From NCBI GenBank assembly GCA_009363875.1, contig CM018691.1:38727446-38791445 (forward strand): a stretch of DNA of 64,000 nucleotides, read 5' to 3'. This stretch comes from Mikania micrantha. Its lineage: Eukaryota; Streptophyta; Magnoliopsida; Asterales; Asteraceae. Both the position numbers and the translations under genes were made by a program. Of the stretch, positions 43,346 to 56,600 are shown in pieces (positions within the stretch are counted from its first letter, which is position 1; each line of letters opens with the position of its first letter). A model generated the notes under the pieces. That model saw only the letters and a program-made list of their open reading frames with translations, made no database searches and was not told the DNA's origin.

Positions 43346-45177
43346 TGTCACACCCCCTCAACTCATCACCTGATAATGTCACTTGTTGTCGTAATGTGTT
43401 GCGTAAGCTTGGTAGTCAAGTCTCCAAGATGCGGTGTGACTTTTTTTATGGTTGTATTAAAACACATACATGGCATACTAAACATAAGTTATATTACATG
43501 ATACATTAAGATTACAATAACTTCGCTACAGTTATCCAAAGTAAATAATAGGTTTCCTAAACAAGCGATCTTGTTGTGCATCCTCACCTTTGATTCTTTC
43601 GTATAGTTACTTTTCACCTTAAATTGGGTTTGTAATGTAAAAGATCAACACGAATGCTTGTGAGTTCATAGTTGTAATAGACTCAATGTAATGTGATATG
43701 ATAAGTATACAAGCATATGCAACTTTATGAATATGATTCCCCATGAAAACCTATAACCAAAGCCAATATGACTGCTAAGATTTTGGCGGCAATACCCAAA
43801 AGTAAAACCTTAGCTTCATTCTTAATGCATATCGTTGCATTAAGCTGATATCTGATATTGTTATAAATGGTAACATGCATTCACATAAGGGGAGACACTA
43901 TCTTCCTGTGAATGGGTTGTCAGCTCGATAGTACTATTATTGTTATCATCTGGCTCATCCATGACTTTATTGGTTACAGTTTTTATGTGATGACTTTTAT
44001 GATAGCATGATACAATTTTCAAGTAATCATCATACAAGAGTTGAAATACACAAGTAACATTCAAGCATATCACAGATATTGCAAAACTGTAAAACCTTTG
44101 TAATTGTAACAGAATCCCTCAGGTTTAAAATCCAAAGATTTGAAACGGGGATCATGAACTCACCAGTGTTATTGAAGTCTATGTAGCTGATTGTTTACAT
44201 ATGTATGTAGATCTTGAAGTCTGCAGTATGTTAGAGTATTGCTAATTGTTGTGCCTGATTTGTTTCATTGAGGCATTCCTTGATGTTTGGTATCAATGAT
44301 ATGTTAAACCGAATCATCGAACAGATTCCTGAATACACCTTTTCTTAAAATCGGTTTAAACAATCAAAAGAGACTGTTGAAGTCATTAGTTTTCATTAGA
44401 ATTTAAAATTCCATAATTATACATTGAAATTGTTTGTTAACTGACCTTCGTATTGCAATTCAAACTTTAATTAGCTTCCTGATCTAATCAGGTCATCAGA
44501 TTACGAAACGAACTTCGTTACACTAAAATGATTACAAAATTGACTTCCGTATTCCAAATTGGAATCTTAAACAGCTTTAAGATCGAAATCAGATCGTCAA
44601 ATTACGAAACGGACCGCGAAACAGAGTTGAGAACACGAAACCAAAAAAAAAGTTTTGACCGGAATTTGCTCTCAGGAAATTTGGCAGGCACAGTGTCCGG
44701 AGGCGGCGGTTCGATGGCCGACGTGTATCTTTGGAAATTGCTACTAGATGTGAAGCACTATTTTTATGCTCCCACTTGCATACCATTAAGTATACAATGT
44801 GATTGGGGAAGTTGGGTTGTCAACAATTTGCCATTTACGCGCACCAAACCGCATTTCGTAAAGACTTATGGATTTCTTAATTTCATTGAGTTATTGATAT
44901 ACATTGTTATTGGTTTGCTTTTTGCATTGTGTTACCGTTGTTTTGACTTTCAAATTAGATTCGATCAATGAAATCCCTTGAAATTAACATTCTTATCGCG
45001 ATTTTCACGTAATTTTGCATTATTACGAATTGTTATTGAATTGGCTTTCCTTTCACATTCCTCCATGTATATATACATTTTCCATACATATACACTGATG
45101 TAATTGTAAATATATTCATTCAGTAATTAATTTGAGAATTTACGAATTTACCTCGCAAAATGGAATGAAATGTCACA
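43346..45177 (-). mobile_element. 3' LTR (1.8 kb) of the third chromovirus
   Basis: On the minus strand it starts TGTGACATTTC at 45177, right after a purine tract (AACGGGAGGAAAC, 45178-45190), and ends GGGGTGTGACA at 43346. The right flank of the element is outside or lost, so the duplication of CCATC (43341-43345) cannot be tested. Plus-strand open frames inside it (for example 44528-44971) have no domain and look incidental. Confidence 0.8.
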
Positions 45178-45190
45178 GTTTCCTCCCGTT

Positions 45191-45656
45191 AAAGGAATTT
45201 TGTCTTGAAATTTAGCTGAAACTTATTCGCAACCGACTTTTTGTGAAAATATGTTGGGATGTTTTTCCATCATACGGTCCTCACGTTCCCAATTGAACTC
45301 AGGCCCGCGTTTGGAATTCCACCTAACTTTCACAATTAGTATGCGGTTTCGTTTAAGTTTATCGACATCGAATCTAACAATACTCTTCAAGGAGAGAATT
45401 TCCACATAACTTTGTCACCCGGTTGGAATTCAAGGAGTTTTCTAAGATTAACAACATAACTCTTTTGCCAATTCTATGCTGTCTTCATTCGACTTCAAAT
45501 GTGAATAATTTTGTCTGTGAGTTTTTGAATGGGCCTATTATATGGCCTTCCCCTATTTTGAACCCAACAGACAGGAGATTTGCATTTCCGATAATACAAT
45601 ACTTCAAATGACGCACATTTGATACTTGTATGGTAGTTGTTATTATGTGGGAATTT
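45191..45656 (-). pseudogene. integrase C-terminal part and chromodomain
   Basis: The minus strand reads HTSIKCASFEVLYYRKCKSPVCW (the integrase region after the catalytic core), a degraded stretch with LEFQPGDKVMWKFS, and then IVKVRWNSKRGPEFNWERED at the C-terminus. The last is a Tekay-type chromodomain, the module that steers chromoviruses to histone-marked chromatin. About 100 residues normally between the GDKV box and the chromodomain are missing, so KSIVRF is joined nearly directly to VDKLKRN. Upstream, the integrase core continues at 50395 beyond a nested LTR. Confidence 0.85.
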
Positions 45657-46673
45657 AACAATGTCACACCCCAGGCCGGCGGGAACGGATCGTGTTTTCC
45701 CGTCGGGCGGAATGTTCCCGGGGCGCGATATCATTGAGTTGATAATCAAATGATCAGATTGTTTACATAGCACATGAGATATAAATGAGAAATGCTAATC
45801 ATGACATGAAGTAGAATTACAAAGTTAAATTACATTGTACTTCATAATTTAACTAAGTAAATCTAATCAAAAAGAATCAATGAGTTTATATCTTGATCTG
45901 TACAAGATATACAAAAGTGATTCAAAGTTCTGTCATATCAAAATGTATGCAATCAAAAGAAAGCTAGGTCTTCTATTAGTCCACTAGCTTATCACTTGCA
46001 TATAAGTTTCTACACCTGTTCGTCACCTGAGAAAACATGTAATTTAAACAAAGTCAACACTAGGTTGGTGAGTTCATAAGTAAGTAAATTGAAAACCATT
46101 GAACTGATCATGCACACATTCACAATGATATAATTGTTGCTTGTATACTTGTTCACCTGTTCCACCCAATGGCCTCTCCTTAGTTATATGTACAAGTAGT
46201 ATATCACCTGACTAAGTATGCTTATATATAGGGAATCACGAAAAGGTCAAGCCCAGATGCTATCCCACCACATACTCTGCCAAGTTCCACACCACTTGCG
46301 ATACAACTAAAGATATCCATTTCCCAATTATCCGAAATGTCCGCTGTATAATCATGTGTAGAATAATAATATAGTAAGAGGGGTTTAGTCATCAAACCGA
46401 AGTATTGATAAACCCTCGTTGAATTAAGGAATTTAGATTATTTAAATCTGATCCTTATATTATTCTATTACTTGTGAGGTTAACTTTTATGATGCACTTT
46501 TAATTTAATTAAAAGTATTAGTTAACTGTTCATCATGTGTCTCCAAATGTAGCGTATAGAATCCGAATGGAATCCATTTTAAATCCTCACGTAATCAGAT
46601 TAAAATGCATTCCATTCTCTCCTATCCCGCCGTGTGATCCCAAAGTTTCCATGTGGGATTGTATCAAGTGATT

Positions 46674-47215
46674 AACAAAGTCGAATAAGAACTTGTCTTA
46701 TTACGTTATGATAATCGGGTGTAAATGACAAGAATCCCATGAAGTTACGTTATCATGACCGTCATTCACTGTAAATGATAAGAATCGTCATTTACTGAAT
46801 CCATGTGTTCCCAAAGTATCCGTGTGGGAATGTTCTCGTGTGTTTAACAAAGTCGAATAAGAACTTGTCTTATTACATTATGTTAATTATGTGTAAATGA
46901 TAAGAATCCCATGAAGTTACGTTATCATGATCATCATTTACTGTAAATGATAAGAATCCCATGAAGTTACGTTATCATGATCATCATTTACTGTATCCAT
47001 GTGATCCCAAAGTATCCGTGTGGGATTGTTCTCGTGTACTTAACAAAGTCGAATAAGAAGTTGTCTTATTACATTATGTTAATTAGGTGTAAATGATAAG
47101 AATCCCATGAAGTTACGTTATCATGATCATCATTTACTGTAAATGATAAGAATCCCATGAATTTACGTTATCATGATCATCATTTACTGAATCCATGTGT
47201 TCCCAAAGCCTCATT
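46674..47215. repeat. tandem repeat, 172-196 bp unit with 54-bp subrepeat
   Basis: Three copies start AACAAAGTCGAATAAGAA at 46674, 46846 and 47042. Within each, a subunit (TGTAAATGATAAGAATCCCA ... GTTATCATGATCATCATTTAC) occurs once or twice. Confidence 0.9.
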
Positions 47216-47939
47216 ATGTAATTAAGTGTAAATTGATTAAGTAACTGATCATGTGGAAATAACTAAGTGTTATAAGTTACAATCTTATAACTAAGTTATC
47301 ATAATGTATTGATAATTAAGAAATTATCTTGTCATAATCATATGAGTTTCCCTGTTATCTCATAATCATACAAGCATGCATACAATGATATATGATAATA
47401 AGCAATTTAATATCATTTAATCAGAGTATACTAACATGTTAAGTAAAACTTTTAAATAAATAAAAGTAAACATGTTTCTCAGCCCCGAGAGTTAAAATCA
47501 GTAAAGATTTAAAGTAAAAGGGGCATATGAACTCACCTTGTAGTCGTTGTGTTTGACTTAGCTTAAACAAGAATGTATGCGCTCTCGATTGTACTTGAAT
47601 GTATTTTCACGATCCTGTATTGATTTCACGATGTTCATGACTTATTAGTATAAATTATAGGGATTTTATGTGTATGTATGTGTTAGCCATAAGCTTTGGC
47701 CAACACTTAAGGTCTTCGGTCTCTGTTGGCCCATCTTTAATTGTTATTGATTCTTGTAATCCATAGACTTTCTTTGATTTATTCTTGTCTTTCAAACTTG
47801 TATCAAAGTCCATTTGTAGTTTCATGAAGTCATGTTATATATTACAAGACCTTATTGCAAAAATTGCCGTTTTGATAGTAATCCCTTAGTTATCATACAT
47901 GTTATTGTTGAGTTAAAGAGTTACAATAGTTCTTTAGTC

Positions 47940-48850
47940 ATGTGGGCCAAAAATTTAAGTTGGGCCAATGATATTAGGTGTTGATTCATGAAGGCCTAGC
48001 CAAAAGTTATAAAAACTAATGTTCAAGTGGCCTTTTGGGCCTTGTTTTGGGCCTCCAAGGAATCTATTGGGCCCAAGGTGGGCCTTGGCAATATTTGTTG
48101 AGCCTAGAGTCATACAAGGCTGTTGGGATTGAATTTGGACCAGAAATGGGTTGTTGACCAAGTGAATGACAAAATGGCTCTAAAAGTGAAGACAAAGGCC
48201 TCAAAATGGGCCTTGAATCAGTTTTCTGTGGGCCTCGGGTAGATTTTGATGGGCCCCATGGGTTTTGTCTCGGGCCTTTGCTAAAAGGGTTCATGGGCCA
48301 AGTTGGGCCTAGATTAGAATGGCTGAAACAATAATGGGCCTTAAATTTGGGCTTTTGGCCAAAATGGTGGCCTTGAGCCAAACTCAGTGGGCCTTGAGCC
48401 CTAAACCATGGGCCTTGGGCTATTCACTTCTTGTTGGACCTTTCTAAAGTCAATGGATCAATTTTAGAGATATTGGGCCTGTAGAGGGTGATGTGGGCCT
48501 ACTGGTGGCCTAATCCATTCTAGGTGTGAACCAATTGTGTAATGCACATGCCAAGCGTATGGGCCAAATGTGTAACTGGATTTGGGTCAAGGTAGTAACA
48601 ATGGTCCAACATAATCAATTGAACCCTCACTAGATCAAATTGGACTTAAGAAAAGGGGTTGGGCCACAAGGGAATTGACTGGGCCTGTTCCTTCTTTATT
48701 GGGCCTGGATCATTACCCTAATGGACCTGAAGCAAGGTAGGTGGTAGAAGGGTGTAGGTCACTGTCGGGCTTCTCAATAACACTGGGCCTGAGTAAAAAG
48801 GCTATTGGGCCATCACAACTAGTTGGACCAAAGAAACCTTTGGCCCTTTT
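47940..48850. repeat. GGGCC-rich tract in LTR
   Basis: TGGGCC, GGGCCT and GGGCCC variants recur every 20-40 bases over about 900 bp. No clear repeat unit or reading frame explains them. It lies in the transcribed part of the solo LTR. Confidence 0.7.
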
Positions 48851-48879
48851 TGGTGTTGTTGGTTGGTTAGCACGTGAAG

Positions 48880-49200
48880 GATTCTGAGATCCAGACTTGG
48901 TCGACTGCCATGGCCGAATGGAATGTTTCAGCAGCCTAGGGGTTGGCCGAATAAGAACTACTGCCGAAAGAGGGTGTGAGTCCCAAATGAGAGGCGCATG
49001 ACTTGACCGGCGAATGGTAGTGTTCTCGGCGAATGTGACCAGGGCGAATGAGAGAAACCGGCGACTGAGTTAGGTCTGGCCGAACGACAACATCTCTCGA
49101 ATGAAGACTGTCGAAGGAAGAGGGGCGAATGAGCCTTTGCACCGGCGAATGGCTTGTTCATTCGGCCTAACTTTGGCCATTCGGCCGTGAAGACATTCGG
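48880..49200. repeat. CGGCGAATG motif cluster
   Basis: GGCCGAATG, GGCGAATG and CGAATGA variants occur about ten times on the plus strand. The same word appears in reverse (CATTCGGCC) at the right end, near 49160-49195. The cluster lies just downstream of the LTR's TATA box in transcription order. Confidence 0.7.
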
Positions 49201-50394
49201 GGTTCTGGGGGTTCGAAACTGGTTATCTCAGCCTAGCCCATAGGTGATTTCGAATATGGAGTATGCTACAGAGGGTCCTTATGGTCGTGGTTAGCAAGTT
49301 TTTAGGATGGAAAGCTGGTTAGAACTCTAGATCGACCATAGGGTCGAAAACCCTAATCTTCCCGTATACAAACAGCCTCATACCTCGAATTTTGATGGTT
49401 TTTAGCCCCGATCTGTTGTACTTTCGTGTAGAGGATGTCAAGGGCTTCAAGTAGGTTCAAAAATGGGGTGATTTGGTGAAGAAATGAAGAAGATATGAAG
49501 GTTTGAAGATGGTGAAAACCCTAAAAATGGGGGTGCCGGGTTTTTGAGCTCTAGAGAGAGGTTGAGGATGGTGAAAATGAGAAATACTCTCATTTTAGGG
49601 TTTATATACCCCGAGGGTGTTCGGGTTCGTTTTTCGTGGCTCGGTTCGTTAATTCGTCGCGTAACCGGAAAATTACGCGTAATTTAAATGGATTTAAATA
49701 CAAGGATTTAATTTAATTATTTTGATGAGTTTCAAAATTGTAAAATGTTATTTATTAGATTTTATTAAATTATTATCGATCGTGACGTGTTTTCGTTGTC
49801 GTTTCGTCAGATCGCGTAACCTTCGCGCGTAATTCGTTCGAATCGTCACCCGAACGAATACGACGATGGTTTGCTTTCTGACTTTTGTTTTCTACTTTTC
49901 AGTCATTATTTTAGAATTCTAAACTCACAGATATGTTTGTGTGAATCGTCATTCACGCAAACACACTGTCAGTTCGTCATTCTGAAATAACACTGTGTTA
50001 TGTTTTAATTGTGTTTTCTCACTGTCGGACTCAACTATACATCATGATTTCCCATTGTTTTTGTACTGACTTGTCGGTCATCTGATTCCTGTCATCTGTG
50101 GACATCAGATCGCAACCGATATGTTTCTGAATATTGTTTGAATACCGATGTTTCTCATGATTTGTTGTGTTAACTGTAATTAAGTTTTCACTTAATAAAC
50201 ACAACTAATGTTTCAAATGTACGTTGTACTTAATGTATTTAAGTTTATACGAAAATACGTACAACGATTTCTTGTATTTAGGATTCTGTTAATACAAGTA
50301 TTGTTTAGGCTTACGTATGCACACATAGAATAAGGTGAAAGTACACATACCGTACGGACTTGCCGGACGATCTGGCACTTGCTGTTACAAACAA

Positions 50395-50990
50395 GTGGAA
50401 GATGAATATCCCAACTACCATCGAAATCAATTACGCAATTTCTAAGCATTTCTTCAAAAGTTTGGTTTACACGCTCAGTTTGTCCATCCGTTCGAGGATG
50501 ATAAGCCGTGCTCATGTCAAACTTTTGTATCCAAAGCATTTTGAAGAGTTTTCCAAAACTGTGACATGAAACGATTATCTCTATCAGAGTTGATTGAAAT
50601 TGGTACCCCTTGTTGTTATACCACTTCATCTATATACATTTTGGCGACTTGATCCATAGTATAATCTTCATGGATGGGTAAGAAATGAGCAGACATAGTT
50701 AATCTGTCCATAATGATCCATATGGAATCATGATTCTGTGAAGTTCTGGGTAACTTGGTAATGAAATCTATCTAGATTTGTTCCCATTCCCAGATGAAAA
50801 TCTTTGGTTGTTGTAGTAACTCTACTGGTTTTTGATTTTCCCTTTAACTTTAAGACATGTAAACATTTGTTTACGTACAATGCAATGTTTTTCTTCATAC
50901 CAGGCCACCAATAATAATCATGAAGATCATAATACATTTTATCGACACCTGGATGAATAGAATATTTGAACTTATGGGCTTTATCCAAGA
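50395..50990 (-). pseudogene. integrase zinc region and catalytic core remnant
   Basis: The minus strand has a zinc-domain stretch (YSIHPGVDKMYYDLHDYYWWPGMKK, HVLKLKGKSK) and the core end MSTAYHPRTDGQTERVNQTFEEMLR. The latter includes the conserved Glu and the GQTERVNQ box, followed by GSWDIHLPLV. Between them the core is frameshifted (DRFHYQVTQN resembles the start with its first Asp). Coding is cut at 50394 by the solo LTR and continues at 45656. Confidence 0.85.
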
Positions 50991-51509
50991 TTATTTGTTT
51001 GAGATTGCCAAAATAAGGAACCCATATTCGATTCTTGAAATATAGTACACATCATCAACTTGAGTCTTCAATTGTTTACCTAATCCCTGTAATGCTTCAT
51101 CTTCCTGATTTAGTTCCTGAACAACTTGTTGCTGGGCTTCATGTATTTGAGATAATAAACTGGTCTGAATGATCATTTTGAAAGCTTGAGCCCGTGATGG
51201 ATTGATATGATCTTTGCGTTATAATGAATCAGCTATCACATTTGCTTTGCCCGGTGCTATCGAATTTTACAATCATCGTCGTTAAGAAGTTCCATCCATC
51301 GTCTTTGTCACATGTTAAGCATCTTCCGATCTAGAATATGCTGAAGACCCTTATGGTCAATATTTATTGTACACTTGGAGCCATAAAGGTAATGCCTCCA
51401 GAATTTTACTGCAAACACCACGACACCCAATTCCTAATCATGAGTTATATAATTCTTTTCATGTACATTCAATTGCCGAGAAGCATCTACAATTACTTTA
51501 TCCCTTCGT
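50991..51509 (-). pseudogene. RNase H domain, second half
   Basis: The minus strand reads RRDKVIVDASRQLNVHEKNY, VVVFAVKFWRHYLYGSKCT, and MLNM..RRWMELL, all typical of Ty3/gypsy RNase H. A stop-rich spacer leads to the integrase zinc region. The first half of the domain lies at 55224-55396, on the other side of a solo LTR. Confidence 0.8.
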
Positions 51510-51514
51510 ATGAG

Positions 51515-54500
51515 TGTAACATTCGCAACAATTCGATAACTGATTCTTTGTTCAGAGTACTAAAAAATAAAGCTTGGTAAGGTCCAATGAGGATTCAGAC
51601 CCAGATAAGGCCCATTCTTTGAAACTTACGCCCAAATAAATTAACAGACTTTGTTTAATAAGTCATTACGTAATTTATTAGTGGTTGTAAAAGAATACGA
51701 ACAACTTACTGATTAACACGTAAGATAATCCGTTATTAAAGTAAATGCGAAAAATAAGTATTTATGACAACAAAGTACTAATATATGATCAAAATGTCTA
51801 TACATTTACTTAAACGCAAAGTACGTACGCGAAAACGATGAAACTGTGTTAAACTTGTGTTAAAGGTTTAATGTACTGATGCGTGAACTCAGGTAAATGT
51901 ACCAGCAAATATTCATTTATGAATACTAATAATACTTGAAAGAAACGTTAAAATAGTTAAACACGTCAAATACGCAACGTTAACGCGTTATGAATAGTTT
52001 ATTCACCAGATCCACTATATCTGGTGAAACAAATATTCAGAGAATGTTTATGACTCCCTTTGATTAGTATTTTCGAGAAATAATAATCTAAGATGAGTAG
52101 CGTGACTAAGACGAGTTCGTTACGCGATTTAAGCTAGTTGAATCTCGGACTATAAATACTAGGAGACCAACTACATTCTTCATTCTTGCAATATCAAAAC
52201 ACACACATAAAGGTGTGTTTTGGAGAAAGCTCTCAAGAGGAAGGAGCCGGTGACTGGAATCCGGCCAGCCATAGCAGTCCGGTGGTGTTTCGCGGTGGTC
52301 TAGCGGCGCCAAAGTCAGATCTCTATCCTCCAACCATTTCTTAACGCTACGAACATCATGGTAAGCTCGATTTCTCTTAAATAATCTCCTAAAGCCGTCT
52401 TTATTGTAAAAAACGTGACTGCAACCATTTAGTAAAAACTGAGTTTGCGTTTTTGTTGACCGGGTCCCAAAGAAAGCTTGATCTTGGTCATCTAACCGTC
52501 AAAATGAGGCCATTTTTTGATATGTTCTTCTAAAATCATATATAGTTATTGTGACGGGAGGAAATTGGAATCGGAGTCATATAGATATGTGATTTCAGGA
52601 CTCAAAGTCTACAGATCGGGATTAATTTCAAAAAATGCAGACTCAAAGATCAAACGATCCCTGCAGATCTAACCGTTAGATCGCTCTCAAATTTTACAGA
52701 AGCTTTCTAGCGCATAAAATAAGACTTTCACTGTTGCGTTTTTGATTATGAGTCCTGAAGTTCAAGTTTTTGTTACCCGTACTTAACAGTGCTGCTGGGA
52801 AGATTCCGGCGAGCTGCTGGCTTTTCCGGCTAGTGTAGCAGTTGCGGCCGGTGGCAGCAATCGTGCAGAAGGTAGAGCTCAAGGATACGAATACGTGGAC
52901 ACCAAAATCACCTAGATTAGAGTTCGTTTGGTCTAGTTTTGAGCTACTGGTATGTTGTAGAGAGAAAACTCACCAATGAGTTGGGTTCCAAGCCGGTCAA
53001 CGATAGTTAAAGCTGGTCCACCTCGGTCAATAGTGGTCAAAGTGAGATTCGATGAGGACGGGAAGGTTCGGGATGCGAAACCGAGTTGAAAGGACCTATT
53101 GGTTATCTCAACAGGTTAAGACGAGCGGGTTCGTATACGCGAACCAAACGAACCAAAACGTATAACTTATTTAGAATTATTGGAATGTTAAATTATTGTT
53201 AGTAAATATATGTGCCATGTTTGAAGATGATTAATAATTGTTTAAATTTGATTATTTGGGATTTGGTTATAAAATAGACAAATTGAGTTGTCTAGATTTA
53301 ACTAAAAAACAAAAAAAAACTCTGTCCAATTTCGATAGAATTAAAAGTATGTTGTTATAACCTAAACATCCTCAAATAAGGCTTAAGCATAGTAAGATGG
53401 ATGATTTCTTAAATCATTTAATAGTTATAGAGACATAACAAAGTATTGATCAAGCACGAGTAGATTCAACAGATTGATACGAAGGTGCACTTGATTAAGT
53501 TATTTGTTCTTAATCAAGTTTGTCTGCATGGATAGAAAAGACTCCAGGTGAGTTCTAGACCCCACTTTTACTAGATTTTTTAATTTTGAGGCTAGTATGC
53601 ATATTAGTTGTTTTGTACCAACAAACACATGGTTTATATATCAAAACATACAACTCTATGATAAAGTTTAAATCCGATATATGAACTTTATTGTTAGAGA
53701 AATGTATATATATATATATATATACGATAAACATAAGATGTTAATATTAAAGTGAATGGAACTGAAAGGAACAAAGGAAACAAGAATATAAATTATGGTT
53801 TTAAACCATTACCATGATTAATGATCCTAAAATGAGTATTGGTTTAATTAACCATGTTTGACTAGTCGAGATTCCCTCAGTCTAGTACGAGCAATAATAT
53901 ATATGTATATTTAAGGATAAAAAAGATTTTTCAAATGACTGAAGTGACTTGTAAGAAAGGTATTAAAGGAAGAAAATATGATTAGATAACAAGTATTCTA
54001 AAAATAATAAAAGCCTTCCCAGGCAACTACTATGACTATTACTAAGTTACTAATTTGGTAATATGTCTTAAGGACCAGGATTAAGGATTAGGTTGTGAGA
54101 TAACTTCCTAAACACATGTGTTGACTTAAAATATTTATATATAACAGGTTTGCACGTGCATGACTAGATTTACTCACCAGGACTTGGTGCACTTACTATT
54201 TAAGGATTATCTACTCAGTCAAATAACTCAGTGAGTCTTGACCTGTTCTTTTTACTTAACTGTTTTGGTGATGTATCCGAGCTGTTTTAAAAAAAATTAC
54301 TTAACGAATTTTTACTTAACAGACTTTTATGAGTGTTGCTGTAAGATAAATTGTACCTCTTAGCTAGCGTTGCATAGACTTAGGTACGTCCGGTTATGGA
54401 TGATGGTCAGAGGCAACTCATCAAGGTAGGAGGACGGAGTGGGCCGGGGTAACCATAAGACCTATTTACCACTACCTCGGGGCATATACACGTTCAAACG

Positions 54501-55218
54501 GATCCGTGCGAATTGGAGGTACCTTGGTCTAGAAGCTATGGATAAGGATATAGACAAGGATTCAGGATGGGGTCGAATGTTCCACTCCGGCCTACGGGCT
54601 AGTCCTTACGGGGATAAGGGATTGTCGGGCGACTGTTACTACGGTGGAGTTGTTGTGGTTGACGTCACAGGAAAGGAATTGGTGTAGTACTACATTGGAC
54701 CCCACGTGTGTCATTCAAGACTATCAGCACCAGTGGATCTAAAGTAGTGTATATGTTATCAAACACCGCGTTAGGATAGTCGACGAATGAGTACCTTGGC
54801 GTCGTGAGACTTGAGTTGTCATCCAGTTTACTTGCACACACAAACTTGATTTGATTAATATTTTGATGTCATTAGCCATGACTCACCAACTACGTATGTA
54901 TTTGACATGTTTTAGCTTGTGATACAGGTAACCCAGGAACATGAAAGTCAAGTAATACATGAAGGATGCTAATTAGATATAAAAGACTGGATTTTGAAAC
55001 CACACCCGCGTGTTAAGGCAATGAACTTTGTCAAAACACTGATTTAAGGTTTTATGATTATTTTGTAATTTCTTCACCATAAGCATTGTTCATTGTGCAA
55101 ATACTACAATGTTTCAGGAAGTCAAATTTATTCACATGTCATGGTCAACGTAAGTCTTCTGCTGTATATGATTGGCTAAGAATGTACGACACGTCATGTC
55201 CTCAGCTTGGGTGTGACA
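51515..55218 (+). mobile_element. solo LTR (3.7 kb), ATGAG duplication
   Basis: It starts TGTAACATTCG and ends TTGGGTGTGACA. ATGAG lies at 51510-51514 and 55219-55223. Removing it restores the RNase H reading through the GCVL..RRDKV box. TATAAATA at 52151-52158 is followed by a leader-like stretch. The orientation is plus, opposite to the host element. Confidence 0.9.
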
Positions 55219-55223
55219 ATGAG

Positions 55224-56600
55224 TACGCACACCAATCCTTGTCGTGAAGCATCACAATATACAACACAATCAATGCTTTATGGTAAAGTAAGAATGGGTA
55301 CGTTGTATAGTTTTTGTTTAATAGTTGAAATGCTTCCTCTTGTGGCTGACGTGAATCAAATCTCTTATCCTTCTGTATTAGGGTAGTTAAAGGCAAGGCT
55401 ATTTAATTTATTTTTTTTATGAATTGTTTGATTTCTGCAGGAGTTGTAGGTGTTTCCCATCAGTTCACGATATCAATCTTGCTCAGATCTACTTGTATAC
55501 CTTTTTCACTACTATTCGTCCAAGGAATTGGACTTTATGTAGCCAAATTGCTCTTGGAAAAGCTGGCATACAATTTTTCGTGTTTTTGTAATACAAGAAT
55601 TTGGATTAGAAGTTTTTCATGTTCTTACTGATTTTAGGAATAGATGAGGACATCATCAATGAACACGATCACATTTTATCCAGTTAGGATCTGCATACTC
55701 GGTTCATTAAATCTATGAGGATTGCAAGTGCATTCGTTACTATTGCAAGTGCATTCGTTACTCTCAAATGACATTACTAAGAACTGGTAATGCTCATATC
55801 GGGTTCGAAAAACAGTTTTAGGAATATCATCCAGATGGACTTATAATAGATGGTATCCTGATCTAGGATCAATCTTTGAAAAATGAGTTGGTCAAAGAAA
55901 TCTTCAATACGAGGTAAAGGATAACGATTCTTGATAGTATGATTGTTAAGTTTCCTTTAATCAATGCACATCCTGAATGATCCATAATTCTTCTTATCGA
56001 ACAACAGGTGATCCCTAAGGTGAGAAACTTGACCTAATGAAACCTTTGTCCATAAATTCTTGCATTTTTGATGGTGCATGACGTTAAGGGATTTTGCTAC
56101 TAATACGGCACCTGAAACCATGTCGATACGAAATTTGACTTGTCTTATCATGTGTAATCCATACATATCATCACGAAAGACTTCAAGGTGGATTCTGACT
56201 ATATGGATATCCTTGATATGTTTTTTTAGGTTCTTTTCTGTCACATGTGCCAGAAAAACTTGATAACCCATCCTAAGACATTTATGAGCTTGCATACATG
56301 ATATGATCCCAAGTTTTCTGACAGCTCGTTCACCTTTTACTGTAAGTATGTCATCATTAGATAACATGACTTGGATAACCTTGTCTTGACATACTACTTC
56401 TGCCAAATTCTTTGAAATCCAATTCACGCTGAAAATGACATCAAAACCTCCAAGTTTGATAGGGAGAAGATCAATGTTGAAGAGGTGATCATTCAATTTC
56501 ACGGAACACCCTTGAATAATGTTATTAGCTTTAATTAACTTGCCATTAGCAAGTTGAATGATATGTGGTTTATCTATATTCGTGGAAGGTTGACCTCATT
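55224..56600 (-). pseudogene. protease, reverse transcriptase and RNase H start
   Basis: The minus strand from about 56600 downwards keeps the protease half GGFDVIFSVNWIS (family GFDVVLGMDWLS), a linker with FRDDMYGL, and the RT start (VKFRIDMVSGAVLVAKS, SHLRDHLLFDKKNYGSFRMCID). RT then decays with frameshifts (55950-55400; an FIDD-like box lies near 55650). The RNase H start has QKDKRFD...QEEAFQLL at 55396. The protease active-site DSGA is not seen. The gag zinc knuckles that should precede it are missing. Confidence 0.85.

Larger units (their letters stand above)
45662..50389 (-). mobile_element. giant solo LTR (4.7 kb), AACAA duplication
   Basis: On the minus strand it starts TGTAACAGC at 50389 and ends GGGGTGTGACA at 45662. 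AACAA lies at 45657-45661 and 50390-50394. Removing it joins GSWDIHLPL to NNNYHTSIKCA of one integrase. TATATAAA lies at 49601-49608 on the minus strand, leaving a U3 of about 780 bp and a transcribed part near 3.9 kb. It includes a long tandem array and two motif-rich tracts listed separately. No primer site or coding region was found. Confidence 0.88.

Noticed and set aside
44528..44971. 147-codon plus-strand open frame
   Set aside because: It lies within the 3' LTR of the third chromovirus in antisense; no domain or start context.
48064..48381. 105-codon minus-strand open frame with GP-rich sequence
   Set aside because: It is a translation of the GGGCC-rich tract in the solo LTR; repetitive and without a domain.
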